Of a stretch of DNA of 64,000 nucleotides, positions 1-10,772 are shown in pieces. The notes below the pieces were generated by a model. That model ran no database searches and was not told where the DNA came from. It saw only the letters and a program-made list of their open reading frames with translations. Origin of the DNA: Bacillota bacterium (GTDB taxonomy: Bacteria; Bacillota_I; Bacilli_A; RF39; UBA660); the NCBI GenBank assembly GCA_015059405.1, contig SVAL01000002.1, forward strand, positions 82,807 to 146,806, given 5' to 3'. How positions within the stretch are numbered: the stretch's first letter is position 1; each line of letters begins with the position of its first letter. The translations under genes and the position numbers were made by a program.

Positions 1-84
1 AGAATCTCTCTTAATATATAGCTGATAGTTTTCCACACCGTCATCGCTTCATGAAAGTAATTATAATACAAAAACACTACTAAA

Positions 85-636
85 TCAATCTTTTTTTAAT
101 AGATACTCCTCTAAAGTTAGACTTTCTTTATAAATATAATCTGCAACATCTCCCACATATCTAATATGCCATGGTTCATAAGGATAACCAGTAATACTTT
201 CTTTACCCTTCATGTATCTAAGAATAAATCCAAACTTACTTAAATGTTTATGAATTTCTAAATAAATATCTTCATGTTTCATAAGTTCATGATTACCAAT
301 TAAGAAGTTTCCATCCACCATGATATCTATATCAATCGCAAGAGCAGTATGATGTTCACTACATCCAACAGATGCTACTGTTTTATCAGCATATTCTTTT
401 CCATAACGTACTACAAATTCATCATATATTTCTTGTTGTCTTTCTATACTCCTATATGCAGAACTAATACATATAGTAATTCCCTTATTTAAAAGATACT
501 CTTTTAATTTTAAATATGCTAAAGCAGCTTCTTTCTCTACTAAAAACGTTTCTTCTTCTACTTCTACCAAAGAAATAGTATCTAAATAAGAATCATCTAT
601 TTTATTTTCTTTATTAACTAAAACTATACTATTCAT
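85..636 (-). CDS. D-alanyl-D-alanine carboxypeptidase, VanY/M15B-like
   Basis: Motifs SSAYRSIERQQEIYDEF and SEHHTALAIDI...EPWHIRYVG typical of M15B peptidases. Confidence 0.85.
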   Translation of the reverse strand: MNSIVLVNKENKIDDSYLDTISLVEVEEETFLVEKEAALAYLKLKEYLLNKGITICISSAYRSIERQQEIYDEFVVRYGKEYADKTVASVGCSEHHTALAIDIDIMVDGNFLIGNHELMKHEDIYLEIHKHLSKFGFILRYMKGKESITGYPYEPWHIRYVGDVADYIYKESLTLEEYLLKKD

Positions 637-677
637 AAAAACTCCTAAAAAAAATGATATAAAAATTATATCATATT

Positions 678-1181
678 TTATTTTGTATTTCTTTTTCCAT
701 CTTTATCATATATAACTATTTTTTCACGTTCACCAATTAATTGATTAGTATCTATAGTTAAATTATCTGAATGATGAACATCTTTAATATCTAAATCAGA
801 TTCACGCACTAAGTCTACTCTAAATCCCTTTTCATCTACACTAGTCCAGTAAAAAGTAACATTATTATCCTTACTATCTACTGTAACAACTACATAAGCA
901 TCAATCCATTTACCATAAGGACTTTTAGATAACTTCTTTTCTGTATCTAAATTATTAACATGAATATAATAAACCGTATTAGAATCTCTAACAACGATCT
1001 TTTGTTGTGCAATCATATTTGAAGCTATTGTCATATATTCATGAGCAGTCGATACATAAGTATCCTTTTTACTCTTTTCAATATAAGAATTTACACTAAC
1101 AACTGCAATTGCCATTACAATTCCTAAAATTACTATAACTGCAAGCATTTCTACAAGCGTAAAACCATTTTTATTTTTCAT
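678..1181 (-). CDS. Type IV prepilin-like / ComGC-like protein (start trimmed to MKNKNGFTLVEM)
   Basis: Prepilin methylation motif GFTLVEMLAVIVILGI; ORF track start at 1235 adds an unlikely 18-aa extension. Confidence 0.75.
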   Translation of the reverse strand: MKNKNGFTLVEMLAVIVILGIVMAIAVVSVNSYIEKSKKDTYVSTAHEYMTIASNMIAQQKIVVRDSNTVYYIHVNNLDTEKKLSKSPYGKWIDAYVVVTVDSKDNNVTFYWTSVDEKGFRVDLVRESDLDIKDVHHSDNLTIDTNQLIGEREKIVIYDKDGKRNTK

Positions 1182-1287
1182 ATAAATCACCTTATTTTCA
1201 ATTATGATTATAATAAAAATCAAAATAAAAAGCAATAATCAACAACTATAAATAGTTATTAATTATTACTTATAAATTTATTACTAA

Positions 1288-1755
1288 TTATTTCTTAGAA
1301 CCTTTTACTTCATCAAGTTCTTCTTTAGCACCAGTAACTGCATCATATATATTTTTTAAACCTGGAGTATTTCTCATAGTTGTACCTAAAGTTGCTTTAG
1401 TTAATTTATATCCAGCACCAGTCATTAATGCCCAAGTAATAGTTTCAAAACTAATAAGATTAAATTGAGGAAGTGCAGCAATTGCTATAATATTAGCAGC
1501 ACCAAATCCAGTTAATCCTAATCCTACAGTAGTACCAACTACAGCTGCTCCATAAATAATCTTTTTAAAAGCATCTCTTAATTTGATATTACCTTTACTT
1601 GTTTTTATAGTAGTAGAACCACTATCTTTAAGTTTAATTCCTGATACATCTACTTTTTTAGGTGTAGATGTAGTTGTAGTTTTAGGTGTTGTTGTAGTTG
1701 TCTTTGGAGTACTTCCACCTTTAATATATTTATCAAAATCTGAACTATAAGCCAT
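1288..1755 (-). CDS. Hypothetical membrane protein with Thr/Lys/Pro-rich low-complexity N-terminus
   Basis: ORF with TPKTTTTTPKTTTTSTPKK tract and hydrophobic segments. Confidence 0.55.
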   Translation of the reverse strand: MAYSSDFDKYIKGGSTPKTTTTTPKTTTTSTPKKVDVSGIKLKDSGSTTIKTSKGNIKLRDAFKKIIYGAAVVGTTVGLGLTGFGAANIIAIAALPQFNLISFETITWALMTGAGYKLTKATLGTTMRNTPGLKNIYDAVTGAKEELDEVKGSKK

Positions 1756-1798
1756 TATAAATTCCCCACTTCTATTTTATATTATCTCTATTACAATA

Positions 1799-2185
1799 TT
1801 ATCTAATTTTTTTAGATTTTGCAATTATTTTGTCTTGAGTATCTACGTTTTTATTCCAAACTTCATTAGTTTCTGCTTCATAATCTGCTTGCTTTTTAAT
1901 TTGAATAGCACTATAAGCAGTACCTATAATACCAAATCCAGTTGCAATAGCAGGAGCAACAGCTAAACCACCAGCTATTAATAATCCTGTACCAATTACA
2001 CCAGATACTAAACTTACTCCAGCACATACACCAAAGAAAACTTTATTAACTCTAATAGCACCATACATACTATTAAGAGTTTCAAAATTATCCTCTACTC
2101 TTTCTAATGCTTCTTCTTTTGTTACTTTAACTTCTTTTTCCATAATTATTATCCCCCTTACAAATGTGTACATATTATAACACAA
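1799..2185 (-). CDS. Hypothetical membrane protein (probable start MEKEVKVTKEEA)
   Basis: ORF with two hydrophobic segments. Confidence 0.5.
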   Translation of the reverse strand: MCYNMYTFVRGIIIMEKEVKVTKEEALERVEDNFETLNSMYGAIRVNKVFFGVCAGVSLVSGVIGTGLLIAGGLAVAPAIATGFGIIGTAYSAIQIKKQADYEAETNEVWNKNVDTQDKIIAKSKKIR

Positions 2186-2357
2186 ATATATAAAAAAGTC
2201 AATTTTATCAAGATCTTATACACTTTAGATAAATATTTACCTTCTTATCCAAATGTGTCACCATAATACCACAAAACTTAAAAAAAATCAATTTTTATAC
2301 AAAAATCTATTATAAAACAGTATCTTTATCACAAAAAAAGGAATTAAACATATGTTT

Positions 2358-3317
2358 TTATGCTAATCCCTCACTAATACCTAAAATAACTATACCTAAA
2401 AGTACTATAAATATTGAAATATATTCCCATATATTTAACTTTTCTTTTAAAAATACTCTAGATAACAATACAGAAACCATACTATAAGATGCAATTATTG
2501 GACAAGCAAGCGTTGAATTACCACTAATCGCAAATACATAAAAGAATTGTCCTAAAGTCTCAAATACAGCCGCAAATAACCTAGATTTAACTTTTAATAC
2601 ACCAATTTCTTCTTTTTTAAAGAACTTTAAATATATAAATACAACAAGTCCATATATAAAGAAAGTATATTCATATGCTATTAATGCTGGATCTTCTCCA
2701 ATTAATTCTAACTTATCTAAATAAATAGAATCTAAAAAAGTACCTGCTCCATCTAAAATACAATATAAAAGTGGAAATATTAAAGCTGTAAAAGTTGCTA
2801 TCTTTTTAATTTTTTCTTTTTTCTTAAACTTTAAAAACTTATCTTTTTCTCTTTCTTTTTTTAATTTTTTCTTTAAAAGCGCAAGTTCCTTCTTTTGACT
2901 ATTTCTTTCAAAAATACTTAAACAACTAACACCTATTCCTATAATAATTATCCCAATAATATCCAAAATACCAAGAGTTTCTCTAAATATTAAAAATAAT
3001 AATATTGATGTAATAACTCCACTACAATTTTGAATAGGAGATGAAATAGATAATTCCAAATACTTTAATCCCTTATAACCAATAATCATAGAAGTTATAT
3101 AAAAGAATGATACCGGTAAATATTTAATTAAATCCATTAATGAAAAATTAATCCCATTAACTACTAAATAAATGGATGCATGAATACCCATTACTAAACC
3201 AACCATTATCCCAGTTTTTAAATGACTATTATTATCTTCATCTTTATTACCTATCTTATAAAACAAATCCGCGACTGCCCAAAACAAAAGTGTTACAATC
3301 GCATAAATAAACCACAT
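2358..3317 (-). CDS. EamA/DMT-family transporter
   Basis: ~10 hydrophobic segments in two halves typical of DMT permeases. Confidence 0.75.
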   Translation of the reverse strand: MWFIYAIVTLLFWAVADLFYKIGNKDEDNNSHLKTGIMVGLVMGIHASIYLVVNGINFSLMDLIKYLPVSFFYITSMIIGYKGLKYLELSISSPIQNCSGVITSILLFLIFRETLGILDIIGIIIIGIGVSCLSIFERNSQKKELALLKKKLKKEREKDKFLKFKKKEKIKKIATFTALIFPLLYCILDGAGTFLDSIYLDKLELIGEDPALIAYEYTFFIYGLVVFIYLKFFKKEEIGVLKVKSRLFAAVFETLGQFFYVFAISGNSTLACPIIASYSMVSVLLSRVFLKEKLNIWEYISIFIVLLGIVILGISEGLA

Positions 3318-3324
3318 AAAACCA

Positions 3325-4863
3325 CTACTTTCTAATTAACTTTCTCTTTACTTTAGAAATAATATCTATACTTAAATTCTTAAAATAATTAAATTCAGGA
3401 CTATTTCTATATATTAAAATAAATACTATATTAGGAACAATCAAACAAATAAAACATTTTAATATAAAACTTAATAAAATATTACCTGTTATAAAACTAC
3501 ATAAATAATATAAAACAAATCCTACTATTAAAGTTAAAATCATCTTACTAAAATAATCTAAATAATATTTACTAACTTTACTTTTTAATCCATCTTTAAA
3601 TAAAACATATACTTCTATCCAAAAAGATAAAGAAAAATAACTAATTGCTGTACCTAAAAATACTCCAAACACTCCTAAATACTTAGCTAAAATAATAGAT
3701 ATAATTAAATTAGAAACAACTTCAAAAACAGTACGATATCTATCTTTATAAAATAATCCTGCTGCTTCTCTAAATGAAATAACTACTTTTCTCATCACAG
3801 TAAAATAAAAATTAAATACTATTATAAATACTACACTTAAACTAAATATATATTCTTTACCCGCAAACATATATATAAAATCATTAAATAAAACAATTAA
3901 ACATATAGAACAAAAATAAGAAAGCCAGAAAGTTATAAAATTACTTTTCTTAAACAACTCTATTCTTCTGGATTCATCCTGATCAATAAAGAAATTACCG
4001 ATTCCTGGAGTTAAATTAGTATATAACTGATTTATTACTATAGAAAGAGCATAAGTTACTAAACGATAATTAGAATATAACCCTACACTAGCCAAATTAA
4101 CAAACTTAGAAATAATAATATTATCAGTAGAATTAACTACTACATTACCTACTTTTTGAATCATTAATCCCTTTGTATTTTGAACTATTTCTTTCTTTTC
4201 TTTTTTACTTAATTTCTTAATCTTTTTTTCTTTTAAGAAAGGATACATTATATCTGCCTTACGACTTAAAGCCCAATTAGATAAAATAGTCATAATAACT
4301 TGAATAATTAAATATCCAAAATAATCATGAGAAATAAGTAAATATATAATTTGAATAATATTCATACCTATATAAAAACCATATCTATAAATAGTTTCTA
4401 TATGACGATTTTGATCTGCTAAAATTAAATTTCTTTTATAAGAAAAGAAATAAGATACCGCAGTATTAGTAACATATAAAGCATATATTAACTCAAGGCC
4501 CCATATATCAGGCATATCATTAATAAAAAAACTTAAAAAAGGTGTAAGTAAAAAACCAAGACCAAAGATAATAATTCCTATAATTGTATATACCTTTTTA
4601 AATACCGCCATTAAACTCTTTAACTTTTCAGTATCTTTAGTAGCCAGTGGTTTATATAAAGAATAAGTAATAGCTGTACCTACTCCTAATTCAGTTAAAG
4701 ATAAAACTGTTAAAATATTAGAAAATAGTCCATCTAAACCTAGATAAGTACTACCTAGTATTCTAATAAAAACAAGTCTAACTATAAAACTTGCAAGTAT
4801 TCCAAGACCTTGTCCTAAAAAAGAAAAAGATATATTTCTAATCATATTATTAGTTCTAGACAT
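3325..4863 (-). CDS. Polysaccharide flippase (Wzx/MATE-like)
   Basis: 512 aa, N-terminal SFSFLGQGLGILASFIVRLVFIRILGSTYLGLDGLFSNIL typical of O-antigen/teichoic flippases. Confidence 0.8.
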   Translation of the reverse strand: MSRTNNMIRNISFSFLGQGLGILASFIVRLVFIRILGSTYLGLDGLFSNILTVLSLTELGVGTAITYSLYKPLATKDTEKLKSLMAVFKKVYTIIGIIIFGLGFLLTPFLSFFINDMPDIWGLELIYALYVTNTAVSYFFSYKRNLILADQNRHIETIYRYGFYIGMNIIQIIYLLISHDYFGYLIIQVIMTILSNWALSRKADIMYPFLKEKKIKKLSKKEKKEIVQNTKGLMIQKVGNVVVNSTDNIIISKFVNLASVGLYSNYRLVTYALSIVINQLYTNLTPGIGNFFIDQDESRRIELFKKSNFITFWLSYFCSICLIVLFNDFIYMFAGKEYIFSLSVVFIIVFNFYFTVMRKVVISFREAAGLFYKDRYRTVFEVVSNLIISIILAKYLGVFGVFLGTAISYFSLSFWIEVYVLFKDGLKSKVSKYYLDYFSKMILTLIVGFVLYYLCSFITGNILLSFILKCFICLIVPNIVFILIYRNSPEFNYFKNLSIDIISKVKRKLIRK

Positions 4864-4889
4864 ATTATCACCAGAAAAATTATATCACA

Positions 4890-4912
4890 AAAAAAGTCTT
4901 CAAAGAAGACTT
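4890..4912 (-). terminator. Intrinsic terminator downstream of the ABC transporter pair
   Basis: AAGTCTTC AAA GAAGACTT stem followed by a T-tract on the minus strand. Confidence 0.7.
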
Positions 4913-4917
4913 ATAAA

Positions 4918-6624
4918 CTATATATCTAAAAATTGACTATTATAAATAGAATAATAATATCCCTTTTTAGAAAGTAATTCATCATGTTTACCTACTTCAA
5001 CAATATTTCCCTTATCCATAACAATAATCTTATCTGCTTTTTTAATCGTTGACAGACGATGCGCAATCACAATTGAACTACGATTTTTCATCAAATTATC
5101 AAGTGCTTTTTGTACCTTTACTTCCGTTAAAGTATCTATATCACTAGTTGCTTCATCTAAAATTAATATAGATGGATTATTTAAAATAACACGTGCTATA
5201 CAAATGAGTTGTTTTTGACCACTAGATAAAGAAATATTATCTAAAAGTGTATTATATCCATCCGGAAGATTTTCAATAAAATCATGACAATTAGCCGCTT
5301 TACACGATGCTATAACTTCATCCATTGTCGCATTACTACAACCATATTTAATATTATCTAAAATACTACCACTAAATAAATAATTTTCTTGAAGTACAAC
5401 TCCAATTCTTTCACGATAAGAGTATAATGATAAATCTTTTATATCAAGATTATCCACTTTAATACTACCATTATCTAAATCATAAAACCTAAGAAGTAAA
5501 TTAATTAAAGTAGTCTTACCACTTCCAGTTGATCCAACAATCGCAATTTTCTTTTTAGATTCAAAACAACAAGATAAATCTTCTATTAATTTACTATTCT
5601 TAGAATAAGAAAAATCTACATTACAAAAATCTATCTTCCCACTAGTTCTTTCTAAATGAATACCACTTATATCTTCACTATCTAAATTTAATACTTCTAA
5701 AATTCTATCAATAGATGCTAAACAATTAGCTAACTCTCCACTAACATTAGACAACTCATTAAAAGGCTTAATAAACTGCGTAGCATAACTGATAAATACT
5801 TGAAACGTACCAACAGTAAGCACACCATTAATCGCATATTTACCCCCAATTAAACATACAATAACAAGCACTATTCCATTTAAAAATCTAGATGTAGGAT
5901 TAGCAATAGATGAATAAAATACTGCCTTACGATTATTAGAAGAATACTCTAAAGAATTCTTAAAAAATTTAGAAATAATCTTATCTTCAATAAAATTAAC
6001 TTTTATATAAGAATAATTATAAATCTTCTCTTTAACATAACTTCCCATCTTACCTTCAGATACCTGTTGTTTTTTATATAAATTTTTAGTCTTTTTAGTA
6101 ACATAATAAGGAATAAAACAAGCAATAGGAGTAAATAATAATATAACTAATGCTAAAGTAATATTTAAACTAAACATAATTATAAAAATAATTATAATAG
6201 TAAGAATAGAAGTAATTAACTGATTAATAAACTCTACTCCACCATCATTAATAAAATCTATATCATTAACAATACGACTAGTTATATCTCCACTTTTATA
6301 TTTATCTAGATTAGATATCTTTAAAGAATTAATCTTCTTTATAAAATCATTTCTTATTTCATTAGTTATTCTTAACATAGTTCTTTTTAAAATAATATTA
6401 GATAAATAATTAAATATAAAATATAAAAGTATTAATATTAATAAAATTATAAAATAAATATATATATTATTACTACCAAAATTATCTATTAATTTACCAA
6501 TAATTATCGGACTAAGTACATAACTAAGAACTGATAAAAAGATAAATAAAATTACTAAAATAAATTTATTTTTATATAAATTAAAATAATATTTAATAAA
6601 TTTCTTACTATTCATATTCTTCAC
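4918..6624 (-). CDS. ABC transporter, permease/ATP-binding half-transporter
   Basis: TM domain plus Walker A GSTGSGKTT, LSSGQKQ signature, ILDEATSDID. Confidence 0.9.
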   Translation of the reverse strand: MKNMNSKKFIKYYFNLYKNKFILVILFIFLSVLSYVLSPIIIGKLIDNFGSNNIYIYFIILLILILLYFIFNYLSNIILKRTMLRITNEIRNDFIKKINSLKISNLDKYKSGDITSRIVNDIDFINDGGVEFINQLITSILTIIIIFIIMFSLNITLALVILLFTPIACFIPYYVTKKTKNLYKKQQVSEGKMGSYVKEKIYNYSYIKVNFIEDKIISKFFKNSLEYSSNNRKAVFYSSIANPTSRFLNGIVLVIVCLIGGKYAINGVLTVGTFQVFISYATQFIKPFNELSNVSGELANCLASIDRILEVLNLDSEDISGIHLERTSGKIDFCNVDFSYSKNSKLIEDLSCCFESKKKIAIVGSTGSGKTTLINLLLRFYDLDNGSIKVDNLDIKDLSLYSYRERIGVVLQENYLFSGSILDNIKYGCSNATMDEVIASCKAANCHDFIENLPDGYNTLLDNISLSSGQKQLICIARVILNNPSILILDEATSDIDTLTEVKVQKALDNLMKNRSSIVIAHRLSTIKKADKIIVMDKGNIVEVGKHDELLSKKGYYYSIYNSQFLDI

Positions 6625-8323
6625 CTACTTCCTGAGATGAAACAATTTCTTTAAATATCTTATTCTTTTTAAGTAAAGATGAATAAGTACCAAATCCACT
6701 AACTTTACCTTTATCAATAACTAAGATTTTATCACACATCTTCATCGTAGATATTCTTTGACTAATAATTATCTTAATATTACCAATATCATTCTTTTTT
6801 AAATTAGAATACAAATCATATTCTGTCTTTAAATCAAATGCACAACTAGAATCATCTAAAACTAATAAAGAAGGATTTTTAGAAAGTGCAAGTGCAATCG
6901 CAAGTCTTTGTTTTTGACCACCACTTAAATTTTTACCATTCTCTAACAAAATAGTATCAAGTCCCTTATCAAAAGAATAAACAAAATCATATGCTAGACT
7001 AATCTTTAAACACTTATTAATTTCTTCTTCAGATATCTTAGGATTACATATTAAAAAATTATTACGAATCGATCCACTAAACAAATTAGGTTTTTGCATA
7101 ACTAAAGCAACATTTTCTTTTAAACTATCAATAGATATAGAATTAATATCAGTATTATTTAAAAGAATAGATCCACTTTTTACTTTATATAAATTTAATA
7201 ATAACTTAGCTAAAGTACTCTTACCACTCCCAGTTAAACCAATAATACCTAAAGTAGTACCATCCTTAACACCAAAACTTACATCTGTTAAAACATTCTT
7301 ATTACGATAAGAAAAAGATACATCTTTAAATTCTAAACTAGATATTGAACTAATAGAAACATCTCTAATTAATTCATCTGATACTTCATATTCAAATAAA
7401 GATTTAATACGCGAAAAAGATGATAAAAATCTAGATAAAATAAAGACTAAATTAACCAAAGCTGATATTGCTACAAAAGTTTGAGTTAAATAATTTATAA
7501 GCGCAACAACATCTCCATTAGGAAGAATAGAACTATTAACAAGCCCATTACTAATATATAAAATAATTAATAAAGAAACATTAATAATTAAATAAGTAAC
7601 TGGATTAAATAAAGATTGTAAATATTCAACAAATAAACTATCACTAAATATCTTACTACTTACTTTTATTCCTTTATCATTTTCTTTTTCTTGTTCATTA
7701 AAACCACGAATTACACGACTACCATCAACCATCTCAGATACAACCAAATTTAATTTATCTTTATGAGTTTGAATCTTAACATAACACTTAGATAAATAAG
7801 ATAAAAAGAAATATAAAAATAAAAAGATAATAACTGTACTAACTACAAAAATTAAAGATAATTTAAAACTAATAGTAAAAGCCATAATAATAGACCCTAT
7901 CGCTACAATTGGCGCTCTTAAACCTATTCTCATAAGCATATTAATACCATTTTCTATTTGTTTAACATCATTAGTAACAGCTGTATTAATAAATTTAGAA
8001 TCAAAACCATCCATATCACTTTGTTTAAAATTAATTACTTTACTAAATATCTTATTACGAATATTCATACCAACATTAGATGCAACAAGTGATGAAAAAT
8101 ACTGACTAATAATTGAACACACATATCCTAAAAAATAAAATAATATCATAATAAATATTGATTTATATAAAACATCTACATTAGAAAAAACTATTCCATC
8201 ATTAATAATATTAGCTATATATAAAGGTATTAATAATTCAAAAAAAGCTTCAACAGTTTTTAATAAACTCCCAAAAACTAATTTTAACTTATTCCCATTA
8301 AAAGAATCATAAAAGTCTTTCAT
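6608..8323 (-). CDS. ABC transporter, permease/ATP-binding half-transporter
   Basis: Walker A GLTGSGKST, LSGGQKQR; overlaps the downstream half-transporter gene, suggesting a heterodimer. Confidence 0.9.
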   Translation of the reverse strand: MKDFYDSFNGNKLKLVFGSLLKTVEAFFELLIPLYIANIINDGIVFSNVDVLYKSIFIMILFYFLGYVCSIISQYFSSLVASNVGMNIRNKIFSKVINFKQSDMDGFDSKFINTAVTNDVKQIENGINMLMRIGLRAPIVAIGSIIMAFTISFKLSLIFVVSTVIIFLFLYFFLSYLSKCYVKIQTHKDKLNLVVSEMVDGSRVIRGFNEQEKENDKGIKVSSKIFSDSLFVEYLQSLFNPVTYLIINVSLLIILYISNGLVNSSILPNGDVVALINYLTQTFVAISALVNLVFILSRFLSSFSRIKSLFEYEVSDELIRDVSISSISSLEFKDVSFSYRNKNVLTDVSFGVKDGTTLGIIGLTGSGKSTLAKLLLNLYKVKSGSILLNNTDINSISIDSLKENVALVMQKPNLFSGSIRNNFLICNPKISEEEINKCLKISLAYDFVYSFDKGLDTILLENGKNLSGGQKQRLAIALALSKNPSLLVLDDSSCAFDLKTEYDLYSNLKKNDIGNIKIIISQRISTMKMCDKILVIDKGKVSGFGTYSSLLKKNKIFKEIVSSQEVGEEYE

Positions 8324-8371
8324 ACTATCACCAAAAATATTATATCATAAAAAAAGAGTAACAAAATCACT

Positions 8372-9040
8372 CTATACATAAAATAATATAAATACAAAAC
8401 TAAAAAAGAACAAAAATATTAAAATCAAACTTAAACCACTATCATAATTACTCATATGCATAAACCTCTTACTAAGTTTAATAGATACATCATAATCATA
8501 AGAACTTAATATATCTAAACTAGCATTTAAAGAATGATAATCACTAACCACAAAATCATAAATATAATAGTCAAAATCAAATTCATTAGAATATATTTCT
8601 TTCATAGTCAAAGTATTAGTATAAATAAACATATCATTATATTCACCATCATAAACATCTACAACAAAAAAAGTATAAAGATGATCACCTATATAAAAAC
8701 TAATATGTTTATTAAGTAAAAAAGAATATTCATCAGGTACTATTATCTCAAAAAGATTATCTATTTCATCACAAATAGAAAAAGACATATTCATATAAAT
8801 GTCTTTACCATGAAAATTAACTTTTATATCATCATAATATAAGTAATAATCATTACCTAAATCATAATTATCAATAAGTTTATCACTAGTAACCAATATA
8901 TTATAATCATATGTCTTAAATCTAACACTTACATAAAAATATAAAATTATTAAAGCAAGAATTATTATACTAAACCCAATAGGAATAATAAACTTTCTAT
9001 ACTTATAATAATTATATACAATTACCAAGTTCCAGACCAT
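8372..9040 (-). CDS. Hypothetical membrane protein with N- and C-terminal TM segments
   Basis: TM-extracellular-TM layout; overlaps the end of the secreted-protein gene at 9022. Confidence 0.6.
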   Translation of the reverse strand: MVWNLVIVYNYYKYRKFIIPIGFSIIILALIILYFYVSVRFKTYDYNILVTSDKLIDNYDLGNDYYLYYDDIKVNFHGKDIYMNMSFSICDEIDNLFEIIVPDEYSFLLNKHISFYIGDHLYTFFVVDVYDGEYNDMFIYTNTLTMKEIYSNEFDFDYYIYDFVVSDYHSLNASLDILSSYDYDVSIKLSKRFMHMSNYDSGLSLILIFLFFFSFVFILFYV

Positions 9041-9876
9041 TCTGCCTCTGCAGATGAAATAGCATCATAGTAACCTGAAATATTATCGTATAAAACAATA
9101 CCAGTTTGATTAACATAATACCATTCAGATAAACTCGCAGTTATAGTAGAAGTAGCATGAGAATAATCACCATCCGCATATTGATAATTTAAAGTTTGAT
9201 TAGAATTCTTTTTAGACACATCATAATAAAAATAAGACCTTAGACCTGTAATTCCAGAATTAGATGCTAATTTAAAACTAACACCAGCACCAGTAGTATG
9301 ATAAGAATCCGTATAATATGAATTAGTATTTGTACAACTATTAGAAATACAATATGTTTGATTAAAAACAACATCTGAAGTAATAGAAACTAGACTCGGT
9401 TCAATACCAATTCCAATAATGTCATAACTTCTTACTTTTGGAAGTTGTTTCCAAGTAAGAGTTACTTTATAACGATACTTTGTTCCTGCTTGAGCAATTG
9501 TCGTAACCATCTTTTTATAAGTAGTTTCAGTAGTTGCAGTTGATCTCATATTTAAAATCATATCATCGTTATATTCTTCTTCTGTTACTTCGCTAGTATT
9601 ACTATGCACAACTCGACCAGTAGAATCATATCTTACAGTCTCTACATAATATTTAGTTGTTGTAGCTTCTAATGAACTTTCGATATTTTTATTTGCGTTA
9701 AATTCCTCTTCCTCCATGTGATAAATTTCTTCTTCTGTAAAACCTAAACCTAATAAGTTAGAATATTCTGTTTCATTCATTTCAATTCCATAATAATTAA
9801 CATAACTATCATTTGCATATACAAAAACTGGAATAAAAATAAATGTTAACAATAATAATTTTAATTTTTTATTCAT
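9022..9876 (-). CDS. Secreted protein of unknown function, paralogous to 50049..50810
   Basis: Signal peptide MNKKLKLLLLTFIFIPVFVYA; shares TxYKKMxTTI, RYKVxLxWKxxPxxRSYDIIGIG, GDYSHATSxI and C-terminal AxWxGxW with 50049..50810. Confidence 0.75.
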   Translation of the reverse strand: MNKKLKLLLLTFIFIPVFVYANDSYVNYYGIEMNETEYSNLLGLGFTEEEIYHMEEEEFNANKNIESSLEATTTKYYVETVRYDSTGRVVHSNTSEVTEEEYNDDMILNMRSTATTETTYKKMVTTIAQAGTKYRYKVTLTWKQLPKVRSYDIIGIGIEPSLVSITSDVVFNQTYCISNSCTNTNSYYTDSYHTTGAGVSFKLASNSGITGLRSYFYYDVSKKNSNQTLNYQYADGDYSHATSTITASLSEWYYVNQTGIVLYDNISGYYDAISSAEAEWSGTW

Positions 9877-9961
9877 ATTTTTTTACTCCTTCCAAATGCA
9901 CTTTAACAAAATAAAAAAGAATAGCAAACTTATTGCTATTCGAACACGGTAGAATTTAATT

Positions 9962-10669
9962 CTACTCATCTACTATCTTAAATTGTAAATCTATTTTATT
10001 AATTTCTTTTTCTTTTGAATAATAATTCAATTTTAAATGTAAAAGTTTTTGAACATCAAAATTCATTTTTTTGTTTATATTGTAATTAAGTGTAACAATA
10101 TAATTAAAATAATGTTTTAAATGCACTAGTTCATCACCTTTAGTGACATTACTTGCATAAACAATATTTCCATCATATTCTATTTTATGCTCAAGACCGC
10201 TTACTTCTTCAAACAAATCTATATCATTTCCTAAATAATCCACTTTAGTAATAGATAAGTAACTTTTATCTCCTACATTAGTTAAACTACCTTCTACATA
10301 AAAATCTTTATTAGCACTCTCTAATTTATAAACTTCTACTTTTTTATAATTACTTTTAAAATAAATAATAGTTGTTATTAAAAGTACTGTTACTAAAGAA
10401 AGTATTATAGATAAAGCAATAATAATATTTCTCTTTTTCTTTTCTGGTGGAATTACTATATTATCTTCACCTTGTAATAATTCTTCCATTGTTATATTTA
10501 GTATTTTAGTAAGTTCTGGAAATAAAGAAACATCAGGTATAGCAACACCAGTTTCCCATTTCGAAACTGCTTTACTAGTTATACCTAACATATCACCTAA
10601 TTGAGTTTGTGTTAATCCAGCACTTTTTCTTTTTAATTGAATATATGCACCTATTTTACCGCTATCCAT
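9962..10669 (-). CDS. Membrane-anchored XRE-family regulator (HTH-TM-extracytoplasmic domain)
   Basis: N-terminal HTH LTQTQLGDMLGITSKAVSKWETGVAIPD, then one TM segment and an extracytoplasmic domain. Confidence 0.8.
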   Translation of the reverse strand: MDSGKIGAYIQLKRKSAGLTQTQLGDMLGITSKAVSKWETGVAIPDVSLFPELTKILNITMEELLQGEDNIVIPPEKKKRNIIIALSIILSLVTVLLITTIIYFKSNYKKVEVYKLESANKDFYVEGSLTNVGDKSYLSITKVDYLGNDIDLFEEVSGLEHKIEYDGNIVYASNVTKGDELVHLKHYFNYIVTLNYNINKKMNFDVQKLLHLKLNYYSKEKEINKIDLQFKIVDE

Positions 10670-10744
10670 AATAATACTCCCCTAACAAATTGCATTTTAG
10701 CATAAATAAATTTTTATAATTATCGTAGTAAATAATTTTATTTA

Positions 10745-10772
10745 AAAAAGTATGATTTTTTTATCATACTTT
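10745..10772 (-). terminator. Intrinsic terminator of the 10772..11935 gene
   Basis: AAAAGTATGAT-T6-ATCATACTTTT hairpin. Confidence 0.65.

Noticed and set aside
8534-8719. Plus-strand ORF of 61 aa
   Set aside because: Lies wholly antisense to 8372..9040, low complexity Ile/Lys-rich; shadow ORF.
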